Assembly: GCF_000236035.1 (NCBI RefSeq)
Contig: NZ_JH393258.1
Coordinates: forward strand, 822,791-868,713
Origin: Vreelandella boliviensis LC1
GTDB taxonomy: Bacteria > Pseudomonadota > Gammaproteobacteria > Pseudomonadales > Halomonadaceae
Length of the DNA stretch: 45,923 nt
Direction of reading: 5' to 3'
Shown here: piece by piece, positions 9,674-18,439 of the stretch
How the letters are laid out: every line of letters begins with the position of its first letter
Position numbering within the stretch: position 1 is the first letter of the stretch
The notes under the pieces: model-generated
The model's database searches: none
What the model saw: the letters and a program-made list of their open reading frames with translations, nothing else
What the model was told of the DNA's origin: nothing
Position numbers and translations under genes: made by a program

Positions 9674-10818
9674 TTAAAGGGCAACGCTTGATGGGCCGCT
9701 TCGCGGTAGGCGCTGACATGTTCACCTTCTTGATGACAAAACTGGGCGACACCGGCAGCCAGCCCAGGGTGGCTAATGTAGTGCAGCGAACGCACCCGCT
9801 GGGGAGCGAAGCCGCGCACCAGCTTGTGCTCGCCCTGGGTACCCGGATCAAATAGCGTTAAACCATGCTGCAAACAATACTCAATGCCCTGGTAGTAACA
9901 CGCCTCAAAGTGTAGGCAGTCAGCCACCACTTCACTTCCCCAGTAACGTCCGTAAAGCGTGCTAGTGCCACGAAAATAGAGTGCTGCCGCCACCGGGCGA
10001 TCTTCAATATAGGCCTGCACCAGCACCAGCGCCTCGGGCATGGTTTGGCGCAGGCGCTCAAAAAAGTCATGGTTTAAATAAGGTGGGCGACCACGCTCAT
10101 GGTAGGTAATCGCATAGCAGCGATAGAAATGCGCTATATCCGCTGGCGTAATCGCGTCGCCCTCTACATAGGCAACCTTCAAGCCTTGCTCGGCGACCAA
10201 GCGTCGCTCGCGCTTGATCATCTTACGCCGTTTCGAGGTGAGGCTGGCCAGAAAGCCCTCAAAGTCACCAAAGCCGCGATCACGCCACTGAAATTGCACA
10301 CCTTCACGACTGATCAGCTCGGGGCACTGGGCCTGCCAGGCGGTGACCTCCTCCTCATCGGCAAACAGCAAGTGCCAGCTAGACAGATCAAGGCTGTCGC
10401 ATTGTTCACGCCAAGCCTCGGCCAGCAGCGCACGGACGGCACGGGCATCGGCGTGCTTGGCGATGAGCGTACGCGCGCCAGGCACCGGCGTGAACGGCAC
10501 CGCACTGAGGGCTTTGGGGTAGTAGCGGCCACCGACGCGTTCTAGCGCTTCTGCCCAGCCCCAATCAAACACATACTCGCCGTAGGAGTGCTGCTTGCGA
10601 TACATCGGCATCGCCGCGACCAGCTGATCGCCTTGCCATACACTCAGGTGGCACGGCTCCCAGCCCGTAGCGACGCTGACAGAGCCACTGGCCTCCAGGG
10701 CGTGTAAAAAACCATGACGTAAAAAGAGCTGGTCATTATCGACCAGTGAATCCCACTGGCTTGCCGTAACGGCCTCAATGGTGGGTAGAATAGTGATCGA
10801 CAGTGGGGGTAACGGCAT
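9670..10818 (-). CDS. GNAT/FemAB-like acyltransferase (DUF482 family)
   Basis: A 382-residue protein of the FemAB-like DUF482 family, which has tandem GNAT folds and is annotated as peptidoglycan-related or general N-acyltransferase. The diagnostic stretches are YGEYVFDWGWAEA near residues 80-92, LTSKRRKMIKRERR (about 190-203) and HLFYRCYAITYHERGRPPYLN-like residues near 228-248. The true substrate is unknown. GGAAGG precedes the ATG. The gene is divergent from the aldehyde dehydrogenase gene, and the shared 200-base spacer carries a seven-unit 13-bp repeat array. A 12-bp repeat crosses its stop codon. Confidence 0.82.
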   Translation of the reverse strand: MPLPPLSITILPTIEAVTASQWDSLVDNDQLFLRHGFLHALEASGSVSVATGWEPCHLSVWQGDQLVAAMPMYRKQHSYGEYVFDWGWAEALERVGGRYYPKALSAVPFTPVPGARTLIAKHADARAVRALLAEAWREQCDSLDLSSWHLLFADEEEVTAWQAQCPELISREGVQFQWRDRGFGDFEGFLASLTSKRRKMIKRERRLVAEQGLKVAYVEGDAITPADIAHFYRCYAITYHERGRPPYLNHDFFERLRQTMPEALVLVQAYIEDRPVAAALYFRGTSTLYGRYWGSEVVADCLHFEACYYQGIEYCLQHGLTLFDPGTQGEHKLVRGFAPQRVRSLHYISHPGLAAGVAQFCHQEGEHVSAYREAAHQALPFK

Positions 10819-10851
10819 AGCACCTTCCCGAGTGTGGGGCTAAAAGGCCAC

Positions 10852-10942
10852 TTTACACTAACTGTTTATATAAACCGTTTACACTAACCCTCTACACCGA
10901 TTTTCTATATCGACTGGCTACATCAACTGGCTCCACCAACGA
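10852..10942. repeat. Seven degenerate 13-bp tandem units in a divergent promoter region
   Basis: Units begin at 10852, 10865, 10878, 10891, 10904, 10917 and 10930, for example TTTACACTAACTG, TTTATATAAACCG, TTTACACTAACCC and GCTACATCAACTG. The consensus is roughly YYTACACYRACYG. The array begins 34 bases upstream of the acyltransferase start and ends 76 bases before the aldehyde dehydrogenase start. No coding role is apparent. Confidence 0.75.
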
Positions 10943-11018
10943 AGGCAGATGCGAGGTTTAACTTGCACCGCACTGTACTGCACCATGCCACGCCGGCAAC
11001 GGCACATAAGGAGAGGCC

Positions 11019-12374
11019 ATGACGCGCGATCTGACGGGTGACTTTCAAACGCAGCGCCAGGCTGCCGACCAAATGCCCTACCCGACGCTAACGGAGCGTC
11101 GGGAACGGCTGGCCCGCCTAGCGCGTATGACCAAGCATCACCAGCTTGAGATTATCCGTGCAATTCAAACGGATTTTGGTCAGCGCAGTGACGTTGAAAT
11201 ACGCATGGCTGAAATCAGCGCGGTGCTCCACGCTATTCGCCACGCCAGACTGCATCTATGGCGCTGGATGCGCCCATGGTCAGTCAGCATGCCGTGGCGA
11301 TTAATGCCTGCCCGGGCACGCATCGCACCGCAGCCGCTGGGGGTTATCGGCGTGATGTCACCTTGGAATTACCCCTGGAGCTTAGCGCTAATGCCGGTAG
11401 TGGATGCGTTTGCAGCGGGCAATGTGGTGATGCTGAAGCCTAGCGAGCACTCCCCTGCCACCAGCGCTCTACTGAAACAACTGGTACCGCAATACTTCAC
11501 CCCCGAAGAACTCAAGGTAGTGGAAGGCGATGTAGACGTGGCGCGTCGTTTTAGCGGTTTGCCATTCGATCACTTGGTGTTCACCGGCTCCAGCGCGGTA
11601 GGCCGGCAAGTGGCCCAAGCAGCCGCGGCGAACTTGACCCCTACGACACTTGAACTAGGCGGCAAGTCGCCCGCTATCGTGGCGGGGGGTGCGGGTTTCG
11701 CTAAAGCGGCAGCCGATATTATTTTTGGTAAAGGCATGAACGGTGGGCAAACCTGTATCGCCCCCGACTACGTACTGGTAGAAAGCCGCCATATGAGCAC
11801 CTTGGTTAAGGCGTTAAGCGAGGCTATTCAACAACAGCGCCCCAATGCTAACGCGGGCACCCATGCGATTAATGCGGCCCACCAGCAGCGGCTGGATGCC
11901 ATGCTACAAGAAGCCCACGACCACGGCTGCAGAATTATTGATCACGGCCCTTATGCCCCGGCGCTGATTATCGACCCCAACCAGGGGCTTCAGGTGCTGC
12001 GCGAGGAGATTTTTGGCCGCTGCCTACCGGTGATTGGCGTTAGCGATATGGCGGCGGCAATACGCTATGTGAATGCCCGCCCCCACCCCCTAGCGCTGTA
12101 TGCCTTCACACATGAAAAGGGCTTACAGCAGCAGTTGCTGCAAGCAACTCGCTCTGGCGCACTGGTGTTTAATGCCACGCTGCTCCATCACGCGGTCCCT
12201 TCACTGCCCTTTGGCGGCGTTGGCGAGAGCGGCATGGGGGCTTACCATGGCCGTCACGGCTTTGAGCGTTTTAGCCACTTGCGCAGCGTTTTTTATCAAG
12301 CCAAACGAACCACTAGCCGCCTGCTTTACCCACCTTACCGACGCTGGCTAATAAAACTTATAGGTCTTGGCTAA
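11019..12374 (+). CDS. Aldehyde dehydrogenase family protein (coniferyl-aldehyde-dehydrogenase type)
   Basis: NAD(P)-dependent oxidation of an aldehyde to the acid. The general base is Glu212 in LELGGKSP and the nucleophile Cys246 in GGQTCIAPDYVLV. At 451 residues it is short for the superfamily and fits the coniferyl-aldehyde/fatty-aldehyde group, as does the N-terminal block AEISAVLHAIRHARLHLWRWMRP. The C-terminal LPFGGVGESGMGAYHGRHGFERFSH is diagnostic of class 3-like enzymes. The natural aldehyde is unknown. AGGAG lies 5 bases before the ATG. Confidence 0.9.
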   Translation: MTRDLTGDFQTQRQAADQMPYPTLTERRERLARLARMTKHHQLEIIRAIQTDFGQRSDVEIRMAEISAVLHAIRHARLHLWRWMRPWSVSMPWRLMPARARIAPQPLGVIGVMSPWNYPWSLALMPVVDAFAAGNVVMLKPSEHSPATSALLKQLVPQYFTPEELKVVEGDVDVARRFSGLPFDHLVFTGSSAVGRQVAQAAAANLTPTTLELGGKSPAIVAGGAGFAKAAADIIFGKGMNGGQTCIAPDYVLVESRHMSTLVKALSEAIQQQRPNANAGTHAINAAHQQRLDAMLQEAHDHGCRIIDHGPYAPALIIDPNQGLQVLREEIFGRCLPVIGVSDMAAAIRYVNARPHPLALYAFTHEKGLQQQLLQATRSGALVFNATLLHHAVPSLPFGGVGESGMGAYHGRHGFERFSHLRSVFYQAKRTTSRLLYPPYRRWLIKLIGLG

Positions 12375-12456
12375 AGCTGATAGATTAATAACCGATAGGT
12401 AATTAGCTATTGGTCTAACAATCTGATGGTAGGTTTTATCAATTTTCTGCTTTGGA

Positions 12457-14700
12457 ATGGCCATGCAAGCCCCAGATACTCCTCAAAATGAAACACAGCG
12501 CCTGGCGGCCTTGCATGCTCTACAGGTACTCGATACGCCTAGTGACAAGGCGTTCGAGCGTATGACACAACTCGCCCGCGACCTGTTCAATGTGCCTGTG
12601 GCCTTAGTGTCGTTAATCGATCAAGAGCGGCAGTGGTTTAAATCGCACCAAGGACTTGAGGTGTGTGAAACCGAGCGGGCCGTTTCGTTCTGCGCCCATG
12701 CCATCGCTCATGATGGACCGCTGGTCATTGAAGACACCCATAAGGACGAGCGCTTTGCAGACAATCGACTGGTCACAGACTCGCCGCACATCCGCTTTTA
12801 CGCAGGTTTTCCCATACGGCCGCTCCAAGGCATGGCCGTTGGCACCCTGTGCATTATTGACCACCAGCCGCGTCAGTTCAGCGAGCGTGATTTAAAGCTA
12901 CTCGGCAGTTTAGCGGGTCAGGTTGAAGAGCTACTTCGCCAACACAAGCTGCAGATGGAGCTCACCCAGACCGCTAACAAAATGCATAAAGAGCAGAAAC
13001 TGCTCAAAATACTCCACCAAGGCATTACGGATTATCAAGCGCTGATGTCGGGAAAACGGCTGTGGGTATTTCTAATGGAGGCGCTGCGCGAACTTACCGA
13101 TAGCGACTACGCGCTGATTGGCGAAGTGCTGCCTACCAACACCACCAATGCCCTTAAAATTCATGCCATCACAGATCTGTCCTGGAGTGAGGAGTCGCGC
13201 CCCCTGATGGAGCGGCTGCGTAGCGGCGATATGATATTGACGAATAGCAAGACGCTACTGGGCCAAGTATTTGCGTTTGGCGAAGTGGTCATGACTGACG
13301 ATGTCGATAGCCACCCCCAACGTGGTGGTTTTCCCATAGCGGACACGCCGTTCCATAACTACCTCGGCGTTCCTATTTTCAGCGGCGAGCACCTGATTGG
13401 TATGTACGCCATCGCCAATAGCCAGCAACCACTGAACCAAGCGCTGTTGGATTGGCTCCAGCCGTTTACCGATACCTGCGCACTGCTGATCAATCTTTAT
13501 AGCCAAATGGCCGAGCGCGAGCAGGTCATGGGCGACCTAGCCGCCGCTCGAGACCAGGCAGAAACCGCCAGCCGGGCAAAAAGTGAATTTCTGTCGTCGA
13601 TGAGTCATGAGCTACGCACCCCGCTCAATGCCATCATCGGTTTCTCGCAAATTCTGGCTAATAGCCGCCGCAACCCGTTGGGGGAAAAGCAAAAGCGCCA
13701 AGTCTCCCAAATCGAGAGAAGCGGTCAACACCTGCTCAGCCTTATTAATGAAGTGCTTGATTTAGCCAAGATCGAAGCAGGTCATATGACGCTCTCCATC
13801 GAGCCAATTATTCTCGCCAACGTGTTTAACGACGCCTGTTCCACCTTGGAAGACTGCGCCGAGGCGGCCGGCATCCAGTTTCGCTATACCTCGCCCAATA
13901 ATCGTTGGCAGGTAAACGCCGACTACACACGCACCAAACAGATACTTTTAAACCTGCTCTCCAATGCGATTAAGTACAACAGCACCAACGGCTCAATCGA
14001 CATTACGGTGGCATACTTAGTCGACCATGTGCGTATCAGCGTGACCGACACCGGCCCTGGCATTGCCCCTGAACGCCAGCACGAGCTATTTGAACCCTTT
14101 AACCGCCTGGATGCAGAAGGTGGCAGCATAGAAGGCTCCGGTATTGGCCTGGCGATTACCCGCGAGCTGGTCGAGCGTATGAACGGCGAGATGGGGGTAG
14201 ACAGTCAGCCCGGCCAAGGCGCCACTTTCTGGTTTACCTTACCCATGGCTAACGCAGGCGCCACCGCTGACGAAGCTCCTACGCTCAACTCAGTTCATAC
14301 CCAACCCAGCAACGCCTTTACGCTTCTCTATATTGAAGATAACCCCGCCAATCAGCGGCTAATGGAAGACATCATCGATGAGATAGGTGAGATAAAGCTG
14401 CAAATCGCGCCTAGTGCAGAAATTGGTATGGAGATAATGCGTCACTGCTCGCCTGCCCTGGTGATGATGGACATCCATTTGCCGGGCATGAACGGCTACC
14501 AAGCATTGGAAGCAATGCGCCGCGACCCACTGTTGCAAGCCTTGCCGGTGGTCGCCCTCTCGGCCAATGCCATGCCTGGCGACATCAAGCGCGGTTTGGA
14601 GGCGGGTTTTAACGCCTACCTCACCAAGCCGCTCGAACTTGATAAACTAGAAGCCACCATTGCTCAGTTTATTCAGACTGCGTCAGGGAAGAAACCATGA
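12457..14700 (+). CDS. Hybrid sensor histidine kinase (GAF-GAF-HisKA-HATPase-REC)
   Basis: Soluble 747-residue hybrid kinase with no membrane segment, so it senses an intracellular signal. Two GAF-like domains occupy about residues 20-165 and 195-365. A short coiled coil leads to the HisKA box SHELRTPLNAIIGF with phospho-acceptor His384. The ATPase domain has NLLSNAIKYN, DTGPGIAPE and GSGIGLAITREL. A C-terminal receiver carries Asp672 in VMMDIHLPGMNGY. The start is at 12457 or the ATG six bases later, and the ribosome binding site is poor. The stop overlaps the next start by four bases, so kinase and EAL protein are made together and probably form one phosphorelay. The ligand of the GAF domains is unknown. 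Confidence 0.93.
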   Translation: MAMQAPDTPQNETQRLAALHALQVLDTPSDKAFERMTQLARDLFNVPVALVSLIDQERQWFKSHQGLEVCETERAVSFCAHAIAHDGPLVIEDTHKDERFADNRLVTDSPHIRFYAGFPIRPLQGMAVGTLCIIDHQPRQFSERDLKLLGSLAGQVEELLRQHKLQMELTQTANKMHKEQKLLKILHQGITDYQALMSGKRLWVFLMEALRELTDSDYALIGEVLPTNTTNALKIHAITDLSWSEESRPLMERLRSGDMILTNSKTLLGQVFAFGEVVMTDDVDSHPQRGGFPIADTPFHNYLGVPIFSGEHLIGMYAIANSQQPLNQALLDWLQPFTDTCALLINLYSQMAEREQVMGDLAAARDQAETASRAKSEFLSSMSHELRTPLNAIIGFSQILANSRRNPLGEKQKRQVSQIERSGQHLLSLINEVLDLAKIEAGHMTLSIEPIILANVFNDACSTLEDCAEAAGIQFRYTSPNNRWQVNADYTRTKQILLNLLSNAIKYNSTNGSIDITVAYLVDHVRISVTDTGPGIAPERQHELFEPFNRLDAEGGSIEGSGIGLAITRELVERMNGEMGVDSQPGQGATFWFTLPMANAGATADEAPTLNSVHTQPSNAFTLLYIEDNPANQRLMEDIIDEIGEIKLQIAPSAEIGMEIMRHCSPALVMMDIHLPGMNGYQALEAMRRDPLLQALPVVALSANAMPGDIKRGLEAGFNAYLTKPLELDKLEATIAQFIQTASGKKP

Positions 14701-16463
14701 GCCTCGCTGAAAAACACCTGTTAATAGTGGATGACAGCACGATTAACATCGAGCTCATGTTTGATCTTCTCGATGAGTATGGGTTTGAGAACATCCACGG
14801 GATCAACGACCCGCGCGAGGTGCTTCCCCACTGCCAGCGCCAGCTGCCAGACCTACTGCTGCTGGATATCCGCATGCCACATCTAGACGGCTACGCGGTT
14901 ATTGAACAGCTAAGTACATACTTTGCCGAGCAGATGCCGCCGATTATCGTGCTCACGGCACAAATTGATGATGCTACTCGCCAACGCGCGCTAGCCATGG
15001 GGGTGCGTGACTTCATTACCAAGCCGTTTAAGCAAGATGAAGTCTTACAGCGCATACGTAATACCTTAAACATTGAGCACCGCTATCAGGTGCGCGAGAA
15101 GCAGGTCGACACCTTAGAACTCATGGTTGCCAAACGCACCCAAGAGTTAGACCGCCAGTCTCGCACCGACCCCATTACCCATTTGCCCAACCGACGTGGA
15201 TTAAGCCAAGCGCTCCACGCCGCGGCCCTTCAGTCTTCGGGCACGGGGCTACTATTTATCGCTATTGATAAACTCGATGACGTGGTGCGCCTGCACGGCT
15301 ACCGAGTTGCCGATCAACTACTGCGGTTCATTAGCCAGCGGCTTCGTCAGCAGCTCGACGCGGAGTGTCTGTTAGGGCTATGGGGGGGAAGCGAGCTGCT
15401 GGTGATTACCCCCACGGCAAACCCAGACAAGCTGCTGCACCTGGCCGAGCTATTGCTCGGCTGTTTCGAAAATGATCAGGCGTTGGGAGAGCTTTTACTT
15501 CCCCTCCGCGCACGTATCGGTATTAGCGCCGAAGCAGGCTATTTTGAGACAGAACGATTAGTACATATGGCGGCGTTAGCGCTGCCGCCTCTGGAATCGT
15601 TAAAGGTTCAACATTACACTCCCGCGCTTGAGACCAAACAGCGCCACCGGCTGCAACTTCAGCAAGCGATACGCGGCGCCACCGAGCGCGGCGAGATGTC
15701 GCTCGCCTTCCAGCCCAAACTTTCCCTGGCTGACCACAAAATTCTAGGCGCAGAAGCGCTGCTGCGCTGGCAGCACCCTGAGTTCGGGCTTATCTCTCCC
15801 GGCGAATTTATTCCGCTTGCCGAGGCCAGCGGTGATATTCTCTCAATCGGCGACTGGGTGCTGGATGAAGCCATGCGCTATATCAGCCTCTGGCGGGCAA
15901 AAGGGCTGCTCAATGACGATTTTCATATCGCGGTGAATGTGGCCGCTCGCCAGCTGTCCCGCAAGGACTTTGCCCAACAGCTGCTTGCTCGTCTTGAGCA
16001 GCGGCAAATTCCCCAGCGCTTCTTGGCCTTGGAAGTCACCGAATCGGGACTGATGAGCGATATGAATCACGCTCGTCAGCAGCTTGCCCAATTGGCCGAA
16101 ATGAATATTGCCGTCGCCATCGATGATTTTGGTACCGGTCAGTCGTCACTGGCGTATATTAAAACGCTGCCGTTTTCGACGCTCAAGATTGATCGTGCTT
16201 TTGTAATGGACCTGGAAACCAGCGCGATTGACCGCGAACTGTCGCGCACGATTACCCAACTTGCCCACAGCGTGGGTTGTGATGTGGTGGCAGAAGGCAT
16301 CGAGACCTCAGCCCAGGCAGCCTATTTAAGCTCTATCGGCTGTGAAGCTGCGCAAGGTTACTTCTACGCCCGTCCGCTCCCCGCTGAGGCATTTATGTCC
16401 TGGTGCAGCGAATGGAAACCGCTTTTTTCTACGACTCACACGGAGACCGTTAATGGCTCATGA
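14697..16463 (+). CDS. Response regulator with degenerate GGDEF and intact EAL domain
   Basis: A 588-residue two-component output protein for cyclic-di-GMP. The receiver domain (residues 1-125) has phospho-acceptor Asp57 in [15 protein letters not shown] coiled helix (about 125-155) joins it to a GGDEF domain whose signature reads GGSEL, so diguanylate cyclase activity is unlikely. The EAL domain retains EALLRW, the Asn of [26 protein letters not shown], the Lys of [13 protein letters not shown] and [12 protein letters not shown], so phosphodiesterase activity is expected. Likely role: c-di-GMP breakdown controlled by the upstream kinase. Its last 11 bases overlap the hexR start. Confidence 0.93.
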   Translation: MSLAEKHLLIVDDSTINIELMFDLLDEYGFENIHGINDPREVLPHCQRQLPDLLLLDIRMPHLDGYAVIEQLSTYFAEQMPPIIVLTAQIDDATRQRALAMGVRDFITKPFKQDEVLQRIRNTLNIEHRYQVREKQVDTLELMVAKRTQELDRQSRTDPITHLPNRRGLSQALHAAALQSSGTGLLFIAIDKLDDVVRLHGYRVADQLLRFISQRLRQQLDAECLLGLWGGSELLVITPTANPDKLLHLAELLLGCFENDQALGELLLPLRARIGISAEAGYFETERLVHMAALALPPLESLKVQHYTPALETKQRHRLQLQQAIRGATERGEMSLAFQPKLSLADHKILGAEALLRWQHPEFGLISPGEFIPLAEASGDILSIGDWVLDEAMRYISLWRAKGLLNDDFHIAVNVAARQLSRKDFAQQLLARLEQRQIPQRFLALEVTESGLMSDMNHARQQLAQLAEMNIAVAIDDFGTGQSSLAYIKTLPFSTLKIDRAFVMDLETSAIDRELSRTITQLAHSVGCDVVAEGIETSAQAAYLSSIGCEAAQGYFYARPLPAEAFMSWCSEWKPLFSTTHTETVNGS

Positions 16464-17316
16464 CTTACTTGACCGCTTACGCGAACGCTTAGAAGAACTC
16501 AACCGATCCGAGCGTAAAGTCGCCAATGTAATTCTTGAAGACCCGACGGTCGCCACCAGCCTGAGTATTGCCAGCCTCGCTCAGGCGGCTAGCGTCAGCG
16601 AGCCCACGGTTAACCGCTTTTGCCGTAACTTTGGTGCCAAGGGCTATCCCGATTTTAAAATCAAATTGGCCCAGAGTTTAGCCGGTGGCACGCCCTATGT
16701 GACCCGCGCGGTGGAGCCTGGCGACTCCGCCACCCAGTACACCCACAAGATTTTTGGCGCCACCATCGCCGCCCTTGACGAAGCCCAGCGCGAAATCGAT
16801 ATGAGTGCCGTTGAGCGCATGGTCGACTACCTTACCCAGGCCAAGCAGATCCACATTTTTGGTTTGGGGGCCTCCGGCGCGGTAGCCCAGGATGCCCAGC
16901 ACAAGTTCTTCCGCTTTAACCTGCCGGTGATGGCTTACATCGATGTGTTAATGCAACGCATGGTCGCTGCGGCTTGCCATACGGGGGATGTGGTGGTGAT
17001 TATCTCCTACACCGGACGCACGCGGGAGCTGGTGGATATCGCCCGTTTGGCGAGGGATGCCGGGGCCGTCGTTCTCGGCATAACCGCGCCCAACTCACCG
17101 CTGGCTAACGAGTGTACCGCCACCCTGGATGTTGCTACCCCCGAAGACACCGACCACTATATGCCGATGACCTCGCGGGTAATTCAGTTAACGCTGATTG
17201 ATGCGCTAGCCACTGGGGTGACCTTGAGGCGTGGTGAAGACTTTTTACCTCACCTCAAGAAGATCAAAGACAGCCTGCGCGACACCCGCTTCCCGGTGGA
17301 AAAGCCCGGGAAGTGA
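16453..17316 (+). CDS. hexR: HexR-type RpiR-family transcriptional regulator
   Basis: Regulator of central carbon metabolism (zwf/edd/eda, gap, pyk) that responds to the Entner-Doudoroff intermediate KDPG in pseudomonads and relatives. The RpiR helix-turn-helix occupies residues 1-77 ([33 protein letters not shown]). A SIS sugar-phosphate domain covers about 125-265 ([28 protein letters not shown]). The open frame extends upstream to 16342, but family length (287 residues) and GGAG before the ATG support 16453. That start lies inside the end of the EAL gene, an unusual neighbour because hexR is more often beside zwf or glk. It converges on ridA with a 4-base gap. Confidence 0.9.
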   Translation: MAHDLLDRLRERLEELNRSERKVANVILEDPTVATSLSIASLAQAASVSEPTVNRFCRNFGAKGYPDFKIKLAQSLAGGTPYVTRAVEPGDSATQYTHKIFGATIAALDEAQREIDMSAVERMVDYLTQAKQIHIFGLGASGAVAQDAQHKFFRFNLPVMAYIDVLMQRMVAAACHTGDVVVIISYTGRTRELVDIARLARDAGAVVLGITAPNSPLANECTATLDVATPEDTDHYMPMTSRVIQLTLIDALATGVTLRRGEDFLPHLKKIKDSLRDTRFPVEKPGK

Positions 17317-17320
17317 ATCG

Positions 17321-17680
17321 TTAGCTGCTAACCGCAGCAGTAACGGTAATTTCCACTTTGAGCTCATCTGCGGGTAGGGGTGCGCAAACACAGGTGCGCG
17401 CCGGAGCGTAGCCTTCCGGCACCCAGGCATCCCATACCTCGTTCATGGCGGCTACGTCGCTGCCATTTTTCAGATAAACCGTCGCGCTGAGCAGCTGTTC
17501 ACGGCTTGAGCCAATCTCTTTTAACAACGCATCCACCCGCGCCAGCATGCTTTCCGTTTGGGCAGTAATATCCCCCTCGCGGGCCTCTGGGCCAGCCACC
17601 TGGCCGCACAGGTAGGCTACGCCCTGATGAATAACGGCACGGCTCATACGGGCTTTCGTATCGTGGCGCTGAATGGTCAT
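17321..17680 (-). CDS. RidA/YjgF-family reactive-enamine deaminase
   Basis: Small soluble trimeric enzyme family that hydrolyses reactive enamine/imine intermediates from PLP enzymes. At 119 residues it is of normal size. The key arginine is present in [11 protein letters not shown] and the glutamate in KVEITVTA, so it should be catalytically competent. The subgroup looks closer to the YjgH/RutC-like proteins ([37 protein letters not shown]) than to RidA proper. It lies 72 bases downstream of the Lrp gene on the same strand. AGGAG lies 8 bases before the ATG. Confidence 0.87.
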   Translation of the reverse strand: MTIQRHDTKARMSRAVIHQGVAYLCGQVAGPEAREGDITAQTESMLARVDALLKEIGSSREQLLSATVYLKNGSDVAAMNEVWDAWVPEGYAPARTCVCAPLPADELKVEITVTAAVSS

Positions 17681-17752
17681 AGGGAAAACTCCTAGCAGGT
17701 TGAAAAATAGCAGTCTAAACCGCCAACATTACTCTTGACCATGGGTAGTTTA

Positions 17753-18238
17753 TTAAGCCCGATCCGTGGGCACCGGTCGATGCTCAAAGACCCGCCGTAA
17801 CACAAAACTGGTATGCGCCCCCGTCACACCCTCAATGCGGTTAATCACATGCAGCAGCAGGTGTTGGTAGTCGTCCATATCGCGTACCAGGATTTTGAGC
17901 TGAAAATCCGCCGCCTGACCGGTAATGATCAGGCACTCGATGACGTTGGGTATGTCACGAATATGGCGCTCAAAATTATCAAAGCGCTCCGGTGTGTGTT
18001 GATCCATGGAAATATGCAGCAGCGCCATTAACTGATAGCCCAATTGGCGGGAATCTACCTCCGCTCGGTAGCGCAGTATAAGGCCGTGCTCTTCCAAGGC
18101 CCGCACTCGGCGTAAACAGGGCGAAGGTGAAAGCCCGATACGATCCGCCAACTCCTGATTACTAATGCGCCCTTCTAACTGCACTATATCTAAAATATGG
18201 CGATCAAAACGATCCAACACAAGCGGGGTTACGGCCAT
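17753..18238 (-). CDS. Lrp/AsnC-family transcriptional regulator
   Basis: A 161-residue feast/famine regulator. The N-terminal helix-turn-helix (DRHILDIVQLEGRISNQELADRIGLSPSPCLRRVRALEEHGLI) is followed by the RAM ligand-binding domain (residues 70-150) with the conserved QAADFQLKILVRDMDDYQHLL. It is divergent from leuA across about 200 bases, which makes control of leuA or of the following ridA by a branched-chain or other amino acid plausible; this is inference from position. AGGAG precedes the start by 10 bases. Confidence 0.9.
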   Translation of the reverse strand: MAVTPLVLDRFDRHILDIVQLEGRISNQELADRIGLSPSPCLRRVRALEEHGLILRYRAEVDSRQLGYQLMALLHISMDQHTPERFDNFERHIRDIPNVIECLIITGQAADFQLKILVRDMDDYQHLLLHVINRIEGVTGAHTSFVLRRVFEHRPVPTDRA

Positions 18239-18439
18239 AGAGAGCAGCTCCTGCTAAAATAATTTATTTAAAAGCCATACTCTGCCAATTATCTCCCCAT
18301 CCTCCTTATCTTCGCAAGAACCTAGCGCGGCAAACCCCTTATACTATTTGAACTGCCAAAAGCAGCGAATCAGCAGCACGGCCGCCACAAGCAGCCGATA
18401 TCTATAACACTGTGACGACCACTATTTTAGGAAACCGCC

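Noticed and set aside
10852..10942. CRISPR array
   Set aside because: The units are contiguous 13-mers without spacers and there are no cas genes.
16342..16452. Longer N-terminus for HexR
   Set aside because: It would lie inside the EAL coding sequence in another frame and has no family support; the ATG at 16453 has a ribosome binding site and gives the usual length.
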